A program made the translations under genes and the position numbers. From positions 1 through 21,293 of IMG/VR virus record IMGVR_UViG_3300027880_000075: a DNA stretch of 21,293 bases. One strand, given 5' to 3'. The notes beneath the pieces are model-generated. The model made no database searches, had not been told where the DNA came from, and saw only the letters and a list, made by a program, of their open reading frames with translations. Source of the DNA: a virus. This document shows, in pieces, positions 20,825-21,293 of this stretch; the stretch's first letter is position 1, and each line of letters opens with the position of its first letter.

Positions 20825-20995
20825 TCAGCGAGCCGCGGTGTCGTCGTTGACGTGCCCGCGGACACCCTCGATCATGTCGCGGGTGATCCTGCCCATGACG
20901 GGCTCGCTGGCCGGCTTGGCCTCGGTCCGGTGCTTTCCGTGTGGTTGGTTCGGATTGCCGGCACTCGTGCCCTTCGGCGCGTTGTGCTTGCCCAT
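20825..20995 (-). CDS. Small basic early protein (56 aa)
   Basis: The ATG at 20995 is preceded by a strong ribosome site, GGAGGAGGG, which identifies this start within a frame open farther upstream. The N-terminal half is basic and flexible (MGKHNAPKGTSAGNPNQPHGKHRTE) and the C-terminal half a short helix (VMGRITRDMIEGVRGHVNDDTAAR). Family unknown. It lies between the helix-turn-helix gene and the control region at 20731-20818. Confidence 0.7.
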   Translation of the reverse strand: MGKHNAPKGTSAGNPNQPHGKHRTEAKPASEPVMGRITRDMIEGVRGHVNDDTAAR

Positions 20996-21013
20996 TCGCC
21001 CTCCTCCTGTCCG

Positions 21014-21033
21014 GCGCGCGGGATGACGCGCGC
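21014..21033 (-). promoter_or_regulatory. GC-rich hairpin upstream of the 56-aa gene
   Basis: GCGCGCG at 21014-21020 pairs with CGCGCGC at 21027-21033 around the loop GGATGA. It lies directly before the ribosome site of the 56-aa gene and may be a processing or attenuation element; no T-run follows. Confidence 0.5.
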
Positions 21034-21037
21034 TCCG

Positions 21038-21061
21038 CGGGTGGCCGGGAGTCGAACCCGC
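21038..21061 (-). other. tRNA T-arm-like sequence (possible attachment core or chance match)
   Basis: On the minus strand GCGGG-TTCGACT-CCCGG (21061-21045) is a T-arm look-alike: the 7-base loop obeys TTCRANY and four of five stem pairs form. It continues into CCACCCG as an acceptor 3' strand would. No matching 5' acceptor strand, D-arm or anticodon arm is found upstream, so it is not a complete tRNA gene. Confidence 0.35.
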
Positions 21062-21069
21062 CTCCACCA

Positions 21070-21285
21070 TCACCCTCTCTTGCGGCCGGCCAGCCAGCCT
21101 CGCACGGTCTCTGGGTACCAGACCGGACGGTCCTCCAGGTCGTACCCGTCCTCGGCCGGCGCCTGGCCGCGGCTGACGTAGCCGGTCCATGTCTTGGTGC
21201 CGACGCCGGCCGCGGCGGCACACTGCCAGTTGTGCCACATTTCCCGGCCGGCCGTGTCGTACGTCGCAGCGATCCGGGCGGTCAC
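21070..21285 (-). CDS. Helix-turn-helix DNA-binding protein (MerR/excisionase-like, 71 aa)
   Basis: The protein shows WQCAAAAGVGTKTWTGYVSRGQAPAEDGYDLEDRPVWYPETVRGWLAGR. The helix AAAAGVGTKTWTGYVSRG (23-40) followed by PVWYPETVRGWLAGR (54-68) matches the winged helix-turn-helix of MerR/Xis-type proteins, in which the Trp-containing ending is typical of small actinobacterial regulators. The GTG at 21285 is 8 bases from the window edge, so an earlier start cannot be excluded. It could be a regulator of the early region or an excisionase. Confidence 0.78.
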   Translation of the reverse strand: MTARIAATYDTAGREMWHNWQCAAAAGVGTKTWTGYVSRGQAPAEDGYDLEDRPVWYPETVRGWLAGRKRG

Positions 21286-21293
21286 CGGAACGC

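Noticed and set aside
21030-21130. Complete tRNA gene on the minus strand
   Set aside because: Only a T-arm-like element is present; no matching acceptor, D or anticodon arm could be placed, and the upstream bases code for the helix-turn-helix protein.
1-21293. CRISPR array, transposase, integrase or rRNA
   Set aside because: No regularly spaced repeats and no matching protein motifs were seen on either strand.

Overview
The window looks like a high-GC actinobacterial siphovirus, as a phage genome or a prophage. The late genes follow the usual actinophage order, GTG starts and 4-8 bp ATGA/GTGA overlaps are common, and many proteins resemble families known from Streptomyces-type phages. No host gene, integrase, terminase or portal is visible, so the window is an internal slice that starts inside the head module and ends inside the early region. 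The exact host is not determinable from the sequence alone.

Rightward (+) late region, 1-17766. Head: a kinase-like domain cut by the left edge (probably the end of a portal/MuF-type protein), a 77-aa ORF, a ClpP-like maturation protease with a long Pro-rich tail, the HK97-fold major capsid protein, two small virion-type proteins, a disordered Ser/Pro/Glu-rich protein and a fibre-like protein. Neck: a connector with an inserted repeat domain, a gp10-like protein and a tail terminator candidate. Tail: two paralogous tube-type proteins separated by a 147-aa protein, the tail assembly chaperone pair with a -1 frameshift at CCCTTTA, a 557-aa tape measure (about 80 nm of tail at 0.15 nm per residue), a 1189-aa composite minor tail protein and a small tail/fibre protein. 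Lysis: a T7/PGRP-type amidase, then four small genes of which three carry membrane segments (one r1t-like holin candidate), then an acidic 92-aa protein behind its own promoter-like motif.

Convergent junction, 17767-17930: a 15-bp-stem hairpin terminator, a perfect 14-bp palindrome and the first copy of a 30-bp repeat. Leftward (-) early region, 17931-21285: an AT-hook protein with an SSB-like C-terminal tip, a RusA-type resolvase, a small ORF, a Cys-containing 73-aa protein, a membrane-anchored 153-aa protein, a coiled-coil reading frame without a start, an abundant-type early protein (221 aa), a dyad-rich promoter/leader region, a 56-aa basic protein and a helix-turn-helix protein.

The most unusual signal is the perfect 30-bp inverted repeat at 17859-17888 and 19994-20023. 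It flanks 2105 bp holding the five leftward genes and the start-less reading frame. Copy 1 carries an ATG and the first codons (KAEIASKVG); copy 2 carries the same codons followed by the body of a 52-residue coiled-coil frame but has no start codon. Inverting the segment by recombination in the repeat would join ATG and body in frame into a 54-aa protein. This suggests a DNA inversion switch or the scar of an inversion; an alternative is a long-range RNA duplex in the leftward transcript. No recombinase is visible in the window.
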